A stretch of DNA of 64,000 nucleotides from Leptasterias polaris (GCA_037783415.1 JAZGTN010000006.1:5394001-5458000); one strand, 5' to 3'. Shown: positions 9,601 through 21,085, counted from the stretch's first letter. Translations and numbers: made by a program. The notes: generated from the sequence alone by a model not told the origin.

Positions 9601-12377
9601 GCGCTGCCAAACGCAAACACACGGGATGCAATGGGGATGCACCTTCATTTTGTCGTTACACCATGTGAATGTAAACAAGGAGTCATAACACGCAGTCGAC
9701 GCTGTTAAAAAGTAACTTGTGTATAACTTTTTGGGTTTTTAATTGGCGCGCTTTTTGCACTGAGATTTGCGCTTTTTCGTGAATCGCGTTTTTTCAAAAC
9801 GAACGGCCACGTTCTCAGGAGATGAAATGTGGCTATTTAATTTAAATGGGCAGAAATTAATACTAATAAGATTAGGGATGTAACCAACCCATCAAATTGT
9901 ATAATCATCAGGTGTCAAATTGGTTTGCCAACGCCAGACGCCGACTGAAGAACACCGTCGGGCAATCGGGTCTTACCTGGAAGAACAGAGTCAAATCTTA
10001 CAATAAACAAGCCCGGGAAAATGCAGATCAGCTCAGTGTTGCAAGCTCAAGGTCGGGAGATAAGGAAGCTGATTTCACAACTGAAGTTGGTAAGTATTAA
10101 TGTACAAAGATCTTTAACACTATGGCGGCTTTAGAGAACCGCCGGGTACAGTTTTAGGAAGTGATTTGACAACCTGTCGTCACTGCTGCTTGAAAAAAAA
10201 ACCCGAGCCATCCTTCAAGCAGCAGTGTGCGAGGTTGCCAAATATTTTTATAAATTCTTAAAGAATCAGACTAATAAACAAAATGCGCAAGTGATGTACA
10301 GTTTTGTACATTTTGTACATCTTCATACTGGTAGAAGTGGTTCAACTATAGGGCGGGGGCACGTGCCCCTCCCACATTTGAAATCTCGACTTTCAGACTA
10401 AATGTTACACTTCATATTGAGCTTTAATGTGATAATACTTACATTTTCACGCAGAAAATACATTGTTGTTGCCTTCACGTCAGATTATTGCATCAAAATA
10501 GTAAAATGGCACAAGAAGAGCATTAAAAAGAGGTTTGTTTAAGAGAAATAATCGGCCAGTAGTCAGCCCCCCAAAAACAAAATTTGTGCACCCCTTTAAG
10601 CCCCTAAAATGTTTCCCTAGTTTCAGCTCTGAGTGATAGTTGCTTTCTTTGAAATATAAACATAATCAAGCTTAGGTGACCGACAATGGTAAAATTAGTG
10701 CCGGCCATTTTGCACTTTAATATTTACTTTGATATTTTAACCAAGGATAAAACAATTTCTTTGCTGTTACAGAAATGCCTGCTTTAGGTCTACATGAGTG
10801 TCCTCTCAACACACGAACATCGAGCTCACCTAGCAAAAAACAATCACAGCCGTTCGTTATGCCCTCTACGGTGGTGAGAGCAGATCCCCAGTGTTGCCTC
10901 CGATCTCAACCATCATCCCAGATCGAGGTGTTCACAACCGACACAGCGCATCTGCATAAATTCAAGCAGAACATTTTGCACAGGTACCTTCATGACTCAG
11001 TCCAGCACCAACATTTCCAACGTGGCGCGCTCCCGTCAGGAACAAGGACGCCCTCAACGGTCCGTGTGTTTAACAACAACAGGGACTCAATGGGCTCGAC
11101 GGGTGATTTTGAGGACATATCGAGTACTTCACCAAACAGTACAGGGAGCGACGGCAATCGGTCACTATTTCAAGATGGACGTTCATCTTTCGGTACGCAT
11201 ATTGCGGTGAACACAATCTATTTTAAATTGGGCAAATGTGAACATAGATAATTTTACAGCGAATGATTAATTTGCCTCTTTGCAAAGTCTCGAAGATGCA
11301 TTTGAAGTTAGAAGCAAATTTTTAGAATCTTAAATTGGGGGAAGAGATACTGTGCTCAATGATTCAATGGTTTTCTTCTTATTTTTTTCTTTTATGTCAA
11401 CGACGTCTTTCATATTTTTTTATATTGATATTCAAATTGATATTTTGCTCCAGATGCCTTTCAGAATATATCAGTCGGTCAGATGTCTCAAAGCGAAGAA
11501 GCGATGCGACAAACGTGAGTTTATATTATATTAAGTGAAGTGTTACGGAGAAATCTAGTTTGTTTATTTTTTCCAATTTGTTAGATACCGTATAGATTTT
11601 TTTCCGCAAGTAGAGATGGACGGGTTCAAAGTCGTTCGTCGTGAGACCGGCTAAAAATGAAAACAGTATGTTCAATCTGCTTCCTGACGATGTATTATCG
11701 AAAACGGACAGTGCTGTTATGTGGAAACATTAACAAGGAAAATTGTCACATCTTCAAACACACACTGGTTTCATTCCGCTAAATACTAAAATAGACTGCA
11801 CAAGTCTCGTGCGTCGGGAACCTTTGCTCCCCAAATTGCTTTAAAGTGTGAAGGAAACCAAATCACGTAGTACCTAACGGACCTCAATGTTTGAATTTCA
11901 CGGTATACAAGGCCGCGTCCGCTACGTCTAACGGTTGACTGCAATGACAACGTTGAAGAATAAACCTTTTCGATCTGGCCATAGCTAGCTACTGCCCAAA
12001 AAGCAGTTAATTCGATCACAGTCTGAGTCCATATCCGAATTTGCGGCTATGGCTACGGCTACGGCTACGGCTTGATCGTCACATCACCATGCGTTGAAGT
12101 ATAGGATGTCCTTAGCAACACCATTAGCCGTAGCTATAGTCGCCAATTCGAATATAAAAAACGGCTTGAGTGTACTCTACAGAGAATCTAATGGCTTCCA
12201 TCCTATTGGAAGTTGAAACATTTTCAATAATGACACTTTCCCTACACTTCTTTATCATTAATTATTTTCAGATTGGAAGGCATTGATACGTACAGGAAGG
12301 AGTTAGTCGCCGCCATGGTACTCACAAATATGGCCCGGGCGAAACGTCACTTACTACCGCTAGGAATGATGACGTAG
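6318..12377 (+). CDS. MKX: Mohawk homeobox (TALE class) transcription factor, whole coding span
   Basis: Six exons (6318-6613, 8302-8467, 9912-10089, 10773-11192, 11454-11514, 12272-12377) join in phase to 1227 nt, or 408 residues plus stop. Every intron is GT-AG. The start codon sits in an excellent context (ACACCATGG). The homeodomain covers roughly residues 112-172, with the TALE three-residue extension NPYP at 133-136 and the recognition-helix motif WFANARRR at 158-165. Downstream, KFKQNILHRYLHDS (276-289) and an acidic Ser-rich stretch match the layout of vertebrate MKX, and the end DTYRKELVAAMVLTNMA resembles the MKX C-terminus. In vertebrates MKX is a nuclear repressor acting in tendon and muscle development; its role here is inferred. 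Iroquois is the nearest alternative but does not fit the C-terminal motifs. Confidence 0.93.
6644..6707. mobile_element. tiny SINE-B tail insertion with 15-bp target duplication
   Basis: The 15-mer ATGAGATAATTATTA occurs at 6644-6658 and again at 6693-6707. The 34 bp between them contains AATAATAAACCACAA and TTCAACCCAAAATC, both recognisable pieces of the 3' tail of the SINE-B family (compare 14040-14110). This looks like a severely truncated retroposition, 30 bp into MKX intron 1. Confidence 0.6.
6724..6762 (+). other. Penelope/hammerhead-like hairpin motif
   Basis: CTGAAGACGATCCGAGCATT is followed by CGGGTCGAAACGTCGGG. The segment between CTGAAGA and AAACG can fold as an 8-bp stem with a GCAT loop. 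CUGANGA, stem II, GAAA is the hammerhead ribozyme order, and such motifs are known from Penelope-like retroelements. The base pair closing stem II does not fit the consensus exactly, so activity is doubtful. Related words occur at 8995-9095 and 34385-34460. Confidence 0.35.
8302..8467 (+). CDS. MKX: MKX coding exon 2 (homeodomain N-terminal half)
   Basis: The acceptor is TCTTCGTCAG|G and the donor is CAG|GTAATA. The exon encodes residues 99 (split) to 154, including DMTKPLKSWLYNH and NPYPTK, the first two helices and the TALE loop. It ends on a complete codon immediately before helix 3. Confidence 0.93.
8907..9176. mobile_element. long fold-back element in MKX intron 2
   Basis: Two arms of about 120-130 bp form an imperfect inverted repeat around a spacer at about 9036-9056. 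The outer ends are AATCAAGTGAAGTTTGCGG and CCGCAAACCTCCCTTGATT. The inner halves contain GAAGACGATCNNAGCATAC and its complement, related to the motif at 6724. The arms share ATAGTGGTG/CACCACTAT blocks. It is non-coding and may be a palindromic MITE or a head-to-head pair of Penelope-type ends. Confidence 0.65.
9912..10089 (+). CDS. MKX: MKX coding exon 3 (recognition helix)
   Basis: The acceptor is ATCATCAG|GTG and the donor is GTTG|GTAAGT. The exon encodes residues 155-213 and starts exactly at VSNWFANARRRLKNTV. The segment LTWKNRVKSYNKQARENADQLSV matches the Mohawk-specific stretch after the homeodomain rather than Iroquois. Confidence 0.95.
10773..11192 (+). CDS. MKX: MKX coding exon 4
   Basis: The acceptor is CTGTTACAG|AA and the donor is TTTCG|GTACGC. 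The exon encodes residues 214-353. It is Ser/Thr/Gln-rich apart from the conserved helix-like block KFKQNILHRYLHDS, followed by an acidic Ser-rich run DFEDISSTSPNSTGSDGN. Both blocks have counterparts in the same order in vertebrate MKX. Confidence 0.9.
11454..11514 (+). CDS. MKX: MKX coding exon 5
   Basis: A 61-bp exon between TTTTGCTCCAG and CAAAC|GTGAGT encodes DAFQNISVGQMSQSEEAMRQ plus split codons at both ends. Its phases fit exons 4 and 6. Confidence 0.85.
12272..12377 (+). CDS. MKX: MKX terminal coding exon
   Basis: The acceptor is TTATTTTCAG|A. The exon encodes LEGIDTYRKELVAAMVLTNM, then ARAKRHLLPLGMMT and TAG. The DTYxKEL-AAM-LTN block corresponds to the conserved end of vertebrate MKX, which supports both the gene identity and the last exon. 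Confidence 0.9.
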
Positions 12378-12515
12378 TTGGTTTGTGTGCCCCTTGAGAC
12401 ACAACGTCAGCGTATGGTGTGCAAACGTGATCTTCTGGTGTCTGACAGACCAGTCGTATCGTCCGACACAATTTTTCATACCCACACAGTGTTGGTCACG
12501 TTGGTCCATGCTGGC

Positions 12516-12745
12516 GTGTCATGGCCGAGCGGTTAAGTGCATCGGACTCAAGTTCTGGCGGCTGAGTCATCAGGGTGTGGGTTCGAAACCCGATCATGAC
12601 ACTTGTGTCCTTGAGCAAGACACTTAACTATGATTGCTTCTCTTCACCCAGGAACATGGGTACCTTGTGAATGATTTAGCTTAGTGCGCTTTGGCAGCAC
12701 AGGCTGTGTACTCCCCAGGGAGCTGAGATGGTTTCAGGAATGAAA
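12516..12745 (+). mobile_element. tRNA-derived SINE (family A)
   Basis: The head has a pol III A box (TGGCCGAGCGGTTAAGTGC) and a B box (GGTTCGAAACC at about 12580) in a Ser/Leu-tRNA-like context. The family-specific body follows (TTGTGTCCTTGAGCAAGACAC), then TTCACCCAGG and GGGAGCTGAGATGGTTTC. The complete copy at 45121-45485 shows the full structure. It lies about 140 bp after the MKX stop codon and may be part of the 3' untranslated region. Confidence 0.85.
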
Positions 12746-12762
12746 TAAAGACCCAGTGACCA

Positions 12763-12913
12763 GGGGGCCAATTTCACAAAGAGCTACGATTGATCTTAAG
12801 TGCAAATCAATCGTAGTTGCTAAGCAAAGTGTGATGTCACAATGCAAATCACTATGGTAATACTGACAACTCATCTTTCCGATGAATCTTAGTGCTTTGT
12901 GAAATCCACCCCA
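12763..12913. mobile_element. palindromic MITE related to the GGGCCCAATTTCA family
   Basis: GGGGCCAATTTCACAAAG at the left and CTTTGTGAAATCCACCCC at the right form imperfect inverted ends. Internal CGATTGATC and GATCATCG-like segments also pair. It directly abuts the SINE tail before it. Confidence 0.65.
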
Positions 12914-14039
12914 GGGGTAATAATGTGTGAAGTGCAATGATCGATATAAGAGCCGATATTATTCATTCTCGCTACCATGGGCATGCAGCGCGCCGTATCG
13001 ATACTTGTCACTAGGCATGCTGGGGGGAAAAGATCGATCATCCCTGGGAACGAGGCTGGATATTGATATTATTATTAAGAAAGTTGTCAATGACTCGGAG
13101 CTTCAATGCAATAATGTACAGCTCTCTGTGCGCATTTGGCAGCACTTTATAACCTTAAAATGAGACTTTTAAATAATCAACTTTAAGACACAAAATGAGT
13201 TAAGTTTACCAACCATCAACATAATTGTTTATAACATTGAAATGTGTATAAATAGTTTCTCAATCTTTGCCTCGTCGGTTGAACAGGTATATACATACAT
13301 TGTATACACATACATAGAAAAATAAACAACTTTCGAACATTGTATGCATACATTTTAGTGTCGGTGTTTCGTTTTACTGACTATATACGTTCAAAAATAT
13401 ATACATTCCAAAAAGGCCGGCTTCTTGTAACAATACCAACCAGTCTTTAAAGTTACACCACAAGTGAACAAAGATATCCGTTAATTTGAAGGAATGGATA
13501 GGGAACTGTATTTAAATTATAATAAATATTTTTTTTATACATTGCACCAAAACAAAGTATACACCAGGATTGGTTTACTAAAAGGATATTATATTTTAAT
13601 CTGAAAGCTCACAGATTATAAATTTCATGCCAGTACCAATTTGAGAAATAATATTACGTCTGAAACAGTGTCAAAGTCGAGAAAATGCCACTTGAAGACT
13701 TTCAAATCACAGTTGCTTGTTATGATTGCTGCAATCGAAACAAGCCGGATGTAAACGTTCACAAAATACCGGACAAAACATTTACCGTGTTTTCTTTGTT
13801 GTCAATAAAACGCGACCGACTTTGATAACAAAAATAATTTCAAATATTGTCTGGTTAGTTTTGTTTATTGACAGGATGGACATTAATTGAATCTCTCAGA
13901 ACAAAATGATGTGCTTTCCATTTACAACATCACTTGATACATATACCCAAATTGGCGCAATTTACGAATTTGCATAACATTCACTTTTTTGTTGCTTTCT
14001 GTAATTGTATATAATTACGCTAAAATCCCGCTCTAGTCA
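12914..14039. other. intergenic sequence, nothing identified
   Basis: AT-rich sequence with no frame resembling a protein, no tRNA-like box pair and no obvious repeat. Confidence 0.5.
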
Positions 14040-14112
14040 ATTTTTCTTTGTTCAACCCAAAATCATTTAAAAATGTACCCAGTCAGTTTCCCTTGTGGTT
14101 TATTATTTGTAT
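14040..14112 (+). mobile_element. SINE-B 3' tail fragment
   Basis: CTCTAGTCAATTTTTCTTTG, TTCAACCCAAAATCATTTAA and TCAGTTTCCCTTGTGGTTTA match the tail at 52385-52460 and the inverted tail at 52256-52330. The tRNA-like head is missing. Confidence 0.7.
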
Positions 14113-15086
14113 ATAATTACTTTACAACAAACGAATTTAAAATCTTAATCGTTCAACTTCGTTACTGTGATGATGTAATATATGTTGTCTTAGTGCCCAC
14201 AAATTAGTAGTATTACATGTAATTAGAATACTGCTCTGGAGGTATGGGGTCGAGCGCCCTCCATTGTCGCTACCTGTGTGTTGAAAGCTTAGCCTTCAAT
14301 CGGGCAACAAACAACCGCACACAAAGATCCTTGTCATTATTTTGATTGGGTTAACACCTCTCACGTGTGAGATATAGTCCTATATATACATTGATAAATA
14401 TAGGACACTTGGCTTGATTCGCAGCATCAATTCAAAAATAATCGTTCCCCGCCCGTTTGTCCAAACGAGGCAAGGTGTCACGGTGGACAAGGTTTGTGTC
14501 TATGTAGTCGTTCACGTTGTTTAGAAGGATGTAGACTTTTTAGATAGGGTGTATTTTGTGTTTATTGTGAAATTTGTCCAAATGACCAGGATCTATGTGT
14601 GAGTTTTAAAAACAAATATTGGATGCATAGCATTGTCTCTTTTCCATTTTCTCTGCGGCTTCACCTCGTGGTTATATTCTACGACAATGCACTCATATGG
14701 AGGAGGACATCAGGTTAATTACCATTATGCAAGTCAATTAGGTTCTATTGTTTATTTTCAGAGTCCCACTGGTTGCATTGATTAGTTGCTCTGAATGCGC
14801 CAGTTCTAACACATTGGTTTCTATCTCTCTTTAAGTTCACCCTCACGATGGGAATTAATAACACCTTATTGGATGATTACAGATTAAAGGAAATGAAGAC
14901 GAGATAAAGTAAACAGAGACCCAGATGAAGATTCTTCTGTCGATTTTAAGAATAACTGTTTGTCACAAATTAGGCCCTTGCTTTTACAAAAACCCGAAAC
15001 AGACACTAACTTTACAACCAAATTATCCCAGATTGCAGTCCACACACACAAATAAAGGTGTTATCTATACAGAGGCTCTGTTGGAA

Positions 15087-15365
15087 TCACGTGGCACGGG
15101 AGTCCACCAATGATCCAGAAACGGTCGAAGGAGTCCGCCATCTTTCCGCCTCTGTCCTCTGAGGGCGCACTTTATTTGAAGCCTTACAACAGCAGCATTG
15201 TCGAAGTAATTTCCGCGTGTTCTCCATGATTTTACGGCGGACGTTCCTGCGGAATATTCCGTACATGAGCGGGTTGATCACGCACGTGCTGAGATAGAGA
15301 CGGACGGCGATGTAGTCCATTGTTTCGGAATGCCACACGTCAAGCTGATTCGAAAACCAACGGAT
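15087..15365 (-). CDS. GPCR terminal exon (TM7 and C-tail)
   Basis: The acceptor is TCTGACTACAG|ATCCG. The exon reads residues 307-398 of the receptor and ends with TGA. TM7 is VRLYLSTCVINPLMYGIF, with the NPxxY motif as NPLMY (337-341). It is followed by basic helix 8 (FRRNVRRKI) and a run of four cysteines (363-366) suited to palmitoylation. The upstream exon ends on a full codon and this one starts on one. Confidence 0.88.
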   Translation of the reverse strand: MRWFSNQLDVWHSETMDYIAVRLYLSTCVINPLMYGIFRRNVRRKIMENTRKLLRQCCCCKASNKVRPQRTEAERWRTPSTVSGSLVDSRAT

Positions 15366-17235
15366 CTGTAGTCAGAAACAAAAATGGCGGGAGAAACTAA
15401 ATTTGTTGAACTAGTTGTTAACCAAGTCCCTTGCGGCATGTCGTGTGGTTTGTTTAGGCATACTTACACTCTGACGCTCAGTCACAAATAAATAGCGCCT
15501 TACTGTCAAGCGTATTTGAAGAAAATAGTTTGTTTCATGAACATTTAATTGCAATTTAACATACTTCTCCACCGTGCGTTTGAATTGTGTTCTACAAGTA
15601 ATCAAATATTTCGTCCATGGTTTTCCTTTTTTTCCAATGGCCTCTCGTTATTTCTTATTGAGAATTTCGAGTAACCCTTTCGATTCTTTCTGCTCTAAGA
15701 GTTCACTGTACTGCAAAGCAAATTCAGGTAGAAATAAATTACAGTACTAAATTTAGCACCAGGGTTGTCAGCCATAATAAAGGCAAGCGGACTTCACTTT
15801 TTCCGCCATCTAAGCATATAAGGTTCAAGCTGATCTCAGACAATGTTCATAAATTGCAGGGGCACTTAACTTTAATATCCATTCCAGTTAAGTGGATTTA
15901 GCGACGTGCAACTCGTGCAGTTTGGCGCTGACTGATGGCGCAGCACTTCTCGCCTTTCCGCTCTTAAAAACAATTGTGACAGTTTCATATATGCATTCGT
16001 ATTAAACTTAAATTGGAACTCGGGACAGGGCCGTCAATAAGCCGAGATTGGACAGATAGCGGAACTAATTTCATTCGACGCACGGGGACAACTATGTCTG
16101 TATTGCAATTTTACAGCATTTATGTAAAGAAGGCTTGACGCTTGTTGTAATGCAAAATGTTAGTAAGTTCATTTAAATTTGTATTCAATTAATGTTGGTT
16201 TATTCATTCACATTATAATTGTTTAGAGTTGGGAAGTGTCAAATACGAACCATCGTACTTCCGGGAAGTCTCCGAACATCTGACGTGTATAAATTAAAAC
16301 TTTGCGTTTTGACTTGATATCAGTTTTAGTTTTATTTGGAGAGTTCTCAAAAACAGTATTCACTGCTTTTGCCAGGCAACTGAAGTATAAATTCGATAAG
16401 ATTAATATGCTATTTCTGGTCAGATCACATCATTCATACGGAAAATAATAACTCAGGCAGAAACTGACATTGAGCTTGTAATCATCATGCACAATTTTAC
16501 TTTAAGATCCATGATGGGAATGCCAATTTCAATACTTCAATTTAGTCTTTGTGAATTGAATAAAGTAACGTATGATAAATTCTGACTGCATCGTTGTTGC
16601 CGAATAAAAAGTAATAGAGTAATGAGAGCGGGAACGCCTCTGTAAAGTTATGGGCGGGGCTTGTGCGTGGGGGTCCTTTGATGAAATATTGCGTACTGGC
16701 TATATAATGTGAACCACGATAGCTACAAACTAAAGACAAGATTAGTTACTTATTCGGGGTTGAACAGAGACAAATTGAAGCGGGATTTGAACCAACGACC
16801 TCCGGTTTAACTTGCCGGCGCTCCACCAACTGAGCTATCTAACCCGCAGTTACTTATTCAACAAAAATTGCGAAGTTCCATTTTGAAACTTGTTGGCTAG
16901 GCATGCTTACACATCTGATTGTGAACTTTCCGTTGTAATACTGTAATAGTCGTCACTTTTGTAGAAGTGGCCCCGACGGTTCATTTGAAGGGGCTGTGTC
17001 TTCATACTCAAAGAAGCCTGTGGCTCATGGAATTTTGAACTCTCGCTCACTTACTGTACGCGCGCTCCCCATAGATAATTTATAATACGGGAGAGGACGC
17101 GCGCGTGCAGTACATGGGTGAGAGTTCAGCCACTGACCTGCCTTGATCATGACATCACATCCCCTTTAAAATTATATAATGTGATGTTACCCTTTCCAAG
17201 CTTATTTTGATTAAGTTTAATATTGACATGCTTAC
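15366..17235 (-). other. GPCR intron
   Basis: The single 1.87-kb GT-AG intron lies between TM6 and extracellular loop 3 of the receptor. It contains a short SINE at 16756-16847. Nothing else is recognised. Confidence 0.8.
16756..16847 (-). mobile_element. short SINE-B copy with 12-bp target-site duplication
   Basis: A tRNA-like head on the minus strand (GATAGCTCAGTTGGTGGAGC, then GGTTCAAATCC) ends in GTCTCTGTTCAACCCC. It is bracketed by perfect copies of AGTTACTTATTC at 16744-16755 and 16848-16859. The target duplication shows LINE-mediated insertion. The copy contains the head and only a few bases of tail. Confidence 0.88.
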
Positions 17236-18153
17236 CTCGTATGGTAATATGCATACAACAAAAACCACGGCAACAGCCACCATAAGGCGTGAGAATTCAG
17301 CAGGTGCACCTCGTATCATATCCACTTGTTTTAGATACTCCTCTCTGTTCCTCGGGCACGCAAGTTCCAAGTGGGCTTTCAGTCTTTGCATACATCGAAT
17401 GACCACCACATTGCACGATATAAGAATGACAGTCATCACAACACCCTCCAGTAACGTGAAATACTCGTATGCGTTTTCCACGGCAGAGTTAAGGTAGAGG
17501 TAAGTGGTTTGATTGTGACCGCTGTGATTGGAGTCGGGAGAGTTTACTTTAAAGCAATCCCGGTGGTTGGACGCACTTGCCGGGCAAGCTCCCCAAATCC
17601 GAGTGGTCACACCTGCGATAAAGAATCCCGAGAGCGAGACGGAGTAGAAAATTATGCCGAGGATTACGACTCCAATACGGCGGGGCGTGACGGAGTTATC
17701 GTAGAAGAAAGGTTTCTTGATGCTCAGATAGCGTTCGATCCCCATCACGACGACGATGCATTTCGAAAGCCTACTGCAGGCAACCACTGCTGAGGCAGCA
17801 AACAGGTAGACCGGGATGTCCCCGATCCACTTCCCGGCTATGAAACTTGCCACCCACGCCGTCTCCCCGAAGACCAGAAACAGCAACTCTGTCACACAGA
17901 GAGCCAAGACTAAAAAACGAGGTACGCTCTCTCCACCGCTGGGTTTCGAACGTTTCGCACCTCTTAAAATAAGGCTAATGATAATGACGTTCAAAATGCA
18001 ACCCATGAAGTATAAGATCAATTCCAACGTCTCGTCTAAGACCGGGAAACATGGTTTGGAGTCAACTGTCACCAGTGGGCGGCCTGGCGGGTACAGAGGG
18101 AGTGAAAAACACGGTGCATCCACCCCCACAGACGAAACATTCCACCAATACAT
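17236..18153 (-). CDS. class A (rhodopsin-like) G-protein-coupled receptor, first coding exon; prostanoid-receptor-like
   Basis: The exon encodes residues 1-306 and ends at the donor ACGAG|GTAAGC. The N-terminus is short with an N-glycosylation site (NVSS). TM1 is at about 43-64 with GCILN (N55). TM3 ends in ERY (140-142), the DRY-box equivalent. A long extracellular loop 2 carries NHS and NQT sites. TM5 is at about 236-254, and TM6 ends in CILPYE. ERYLSIKKPFFY and an arginine in TM7 recall prostaglandin E receptors, but NPLMY replaces the prostanoid DPW. With 15087-15365 the protein is about 398 residues, a normal class A length. The ligand is unknown; the prostanoid assignment is an inference. 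Confidence 0.88.
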
Positions 18154-20182
18154 CGTTTGTGAACATCATCTGCTCCCTATGTTCCACATAAAAATCCCAT
18201 CCAGGGTTGATTCAAAAGAATGTGAGAGTAAAGATCCGAGGAGATGTTGCTTGGTCTGTGTCAGTACAATGAATGCACGTAAATGATGTATGACCATGGA
18301 GCAATGCTCCATGCACGACAAACTCCCCCAAAGACTTGTGTTACACGCAAAGTAGGCCTACTAGACTTGCGCAGTCCTTCAGTTTTCTCCAATTATGGTT
18401 ATTTTACATTTAAATAGGAACGTCGACGTGCATTATTTTATTCTTCAAGTGGAGACTGTGTAAGGTTAACATGTTTTGGATCACCCGTGTTAAAAACAGC
18501 ACCAAAATTGTGGGCTGGCAGTAGGCCTATACGCCACGCTCATTACTGTAATGATGAAGGTGCACGTGTGTGACATTTTGCATTTCACGAAGTGACCTAT
18601 CGCGGTAGGTCTCAAAATGCAATGGTTTGTACACAGCGCTCTGCGGACAAAACAGGTTTTTATATTTTCACGAAATGACTTATGTGTTTAGGAATTAATC
18701 ATTAGCCAAAATAGGTGCATGAATAAAAACACATTGACAGGGTCAGTTTTGTACGAATACAGTAGTCAGCTTTATTTTTGTCCTTAAAATATTAAATAAA
18801 AAAGTGAGCAGACTCCGAAACAGCAGTTTGAAAAACTTCAATAGTCGTTTTTTTGGCTGTTGACAAGATACATAGGTCACTTCATGGTACGAGCGACGAA
18901 TTATGCCTTAAATTACGATTTCCCTGAAAGTACATGAGGTGATAGAAAAAGAAGTTAATGAACAAAGAAATAATTTCACTTGTTCATTTCGTGCCCAAAA
19001 TCATTTCGAGCGCAAGAAGTGATTTTGAGGCGCACAGATGGATTTCGAGCGCACGAAATTATTCCATGAGCTCGAAATGGTTTTGAGCGCACGGCAAAAG
19101 AACTCAAATTATTTTCTTCCACATTGTCCCTTTAGTGGTCCGTAACTCGACAGAATTAATGTTTTATTATTATATACAGCAAGTCTTAACTAAATTCAAA
19201 GGTAAGAACGCGATACATTGATTTGTTGATGGAAAGTGGGTCAATTTTTCTTTTTATGGGATCGATATTTTTATTTACACCGGTTTCCTTACAAAGTAGG
19301 CCCGTAAGAAGCCCTGTCAGGCCGGGGGAAAAAATGACAGCTTCGGCAGTCGGCAGTGAGTGGCTATGGCTGCAGCATGGATCGCTGAAAATTGCCTGTT
19401 CTCCAACACTGCCGCTGACAGCCAACAGCCGTAACCGTAGCCGAAGCCGCTGGATTCGGACCTCGAAAAGGCCATTTTGACATCCATTGGCGAAGTCAGT
19501 ACAGCGTAGTTAGCCATTAAAAAAGTCTTCAGGACAACGTACGCCATCGACACGACCAGGAATATTGACCATTCAGAATAACTCATCAGCCACTCGACCC
19601 TTCGGCGACAACGAAAATGTGACCATCATTCTGTGCCGCTATGATACTTCCCCCCCCCCCCCGCCCCCCCTCTCCGACAGGACACGTAATCGCGATCACA
19701 ATCACGAGTCGTGGTATTTAGCTTTAATAATAATACCAAGTATTCCTGACAGAGAAGCTGGCGGGTAAATTCGTGGTAACCATGGAGATAACTGGAGATA
19801 TCTGTCCACGGGATCAGTTATCACTATTGATGTTCACTCGCACTCTTCTATAGCGCGAAATAATGGATATTAAATAAGCCACAAAATTGCTCGCAGCAGA
19901 TACTGTGTCGCTACAAAAGTCAAAATTTAACAACTTAAATGACTTTTGCGCTATACACATCAAACTTGCGATGGTTCAGTGCATGTGAGTGAAATTGATA
20001 TCAGAATTATGCATCACCAAATTTCAAAAAGAGCTGCTTATTAAGAACAAAACTAAAAGATAATAAGCACAAACATTTTATGCTGTCGTGCACTCTAATA
20101 ACTTCAGGGTGAGAAGTGACCTCTGAGCCCTGTATGTGGATGGGTCACTAATACCCAGAATATGTGTAAAAATTACCCCAAA
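18154..20182. other. intergenic sequence with minor repeats
   Basis: No gene is recognised. About 18985-19095 holds degenerate repeats of TTTCGAGCGCACGAAAT. About 19340-19465 is an inverted-repeat segment rich in GGCTATGGCTG and CCGTAGCCGAAGCC, related to segments near 12050, 36770 and 56420. A C-rich tract lies near 19650. Confidence 0.5.
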
Positions 20183-20285
20183 ATGGGCCAAACTGACGCA
20201 GAATTCAGGTTTAAAAAAAACTGACGCAGAATTCAAGTAAAAAACAAAAACTGACGCAGCATTCAAGTTTAAAAAAAAAAATAAA
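20183..20285. repeat. three-copy tandem repeat (about 33 bp)
   Basis: The word ACTGACGCAGAATTCAAG followed by a T/A-rich run occurs three times in direct order with small length changes. Confidence 0.8.
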
Positions 20286-20794
20286 AAAATTACAACCACT
20301 TTCCGGGTCAGCCTGAACCAGAAATGGGTCAGGTCTCCTGGTACACGGCATCTGTGTCAGTTCTGACCAGGGAGTTTTTAGAGTTCGTATTGTGCGTCAA
20401 TGTTTCCTCACCTATAATTATTTGTTTCCCCAGTAACAGAAGCTTGTTATGTGCAGGTGATTTTTTATGCCCTTTAACTAACGAGTCTTTATGAAAGTGG
20501 GCCAACATGTTGGATACTAACCAAGAGGGCGAGCTGGTTGGGTAAATATTTGTGAGCTTTTTCACATCATAAGGATCAGTAAAGTTCTGTCGTCACAATA
20601 TTACGCACTAATCCCGGCCATATCTCGTTGGCCCCCCGGCCCCCGTTCAATGTTGGCTCTCATTGCGCGGTCTCTCCAGCTGGGGTTAACAACATTGAGC
20701 GGGGAACGGGGGAGGGTATGTTTATTGTCATAATGGCCGGGATTGTAGCACTTGAAATTGATCAACTTGTAACCCAGAGAGGAATTCTTTAGCT

Positions 20795-21085
20795 GTGTAG
20801 CCGAGTACATAATATGAAGCCGAGTACAATGTACATAAGAAGTACTAAAGGGTGTTCGAGTAGTACTCGAGTAATAAGGATCCGAGTAGTACTCGAGTAC
20901 TAAAAGGGTGTCCCAGTAGTGGACGAGTACTAAGGATGGTAGTATTCGAGTACGAGTAGGCCTACTTGGGTCATTAAGTATGGGCCGAGTACCGGGTATT
21001 CTGTTATCGTCTGAGTCTAACAGCCGAGTACCAAGTACTTGGATCTCCGAGAACTAGTACTAAAAGTAGGCCTACGAGTGTTAAA
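20795..21085. repeat. cluster of CGAGTAC/GTACTCG motifs
   Basis: CGAGTAC, GAGTACTAA and the palindrome GTACTCGAGTAC recur many times at irregular spacing on both strands. With 21483-21660 they flank about 400 bp that lack the motif. The arrangement resembles subterminal transposase-binding repeats of a DNA transposon, for example hAT type, but no terminal inverted repeat or transposase was found. Confidence 0.6.
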
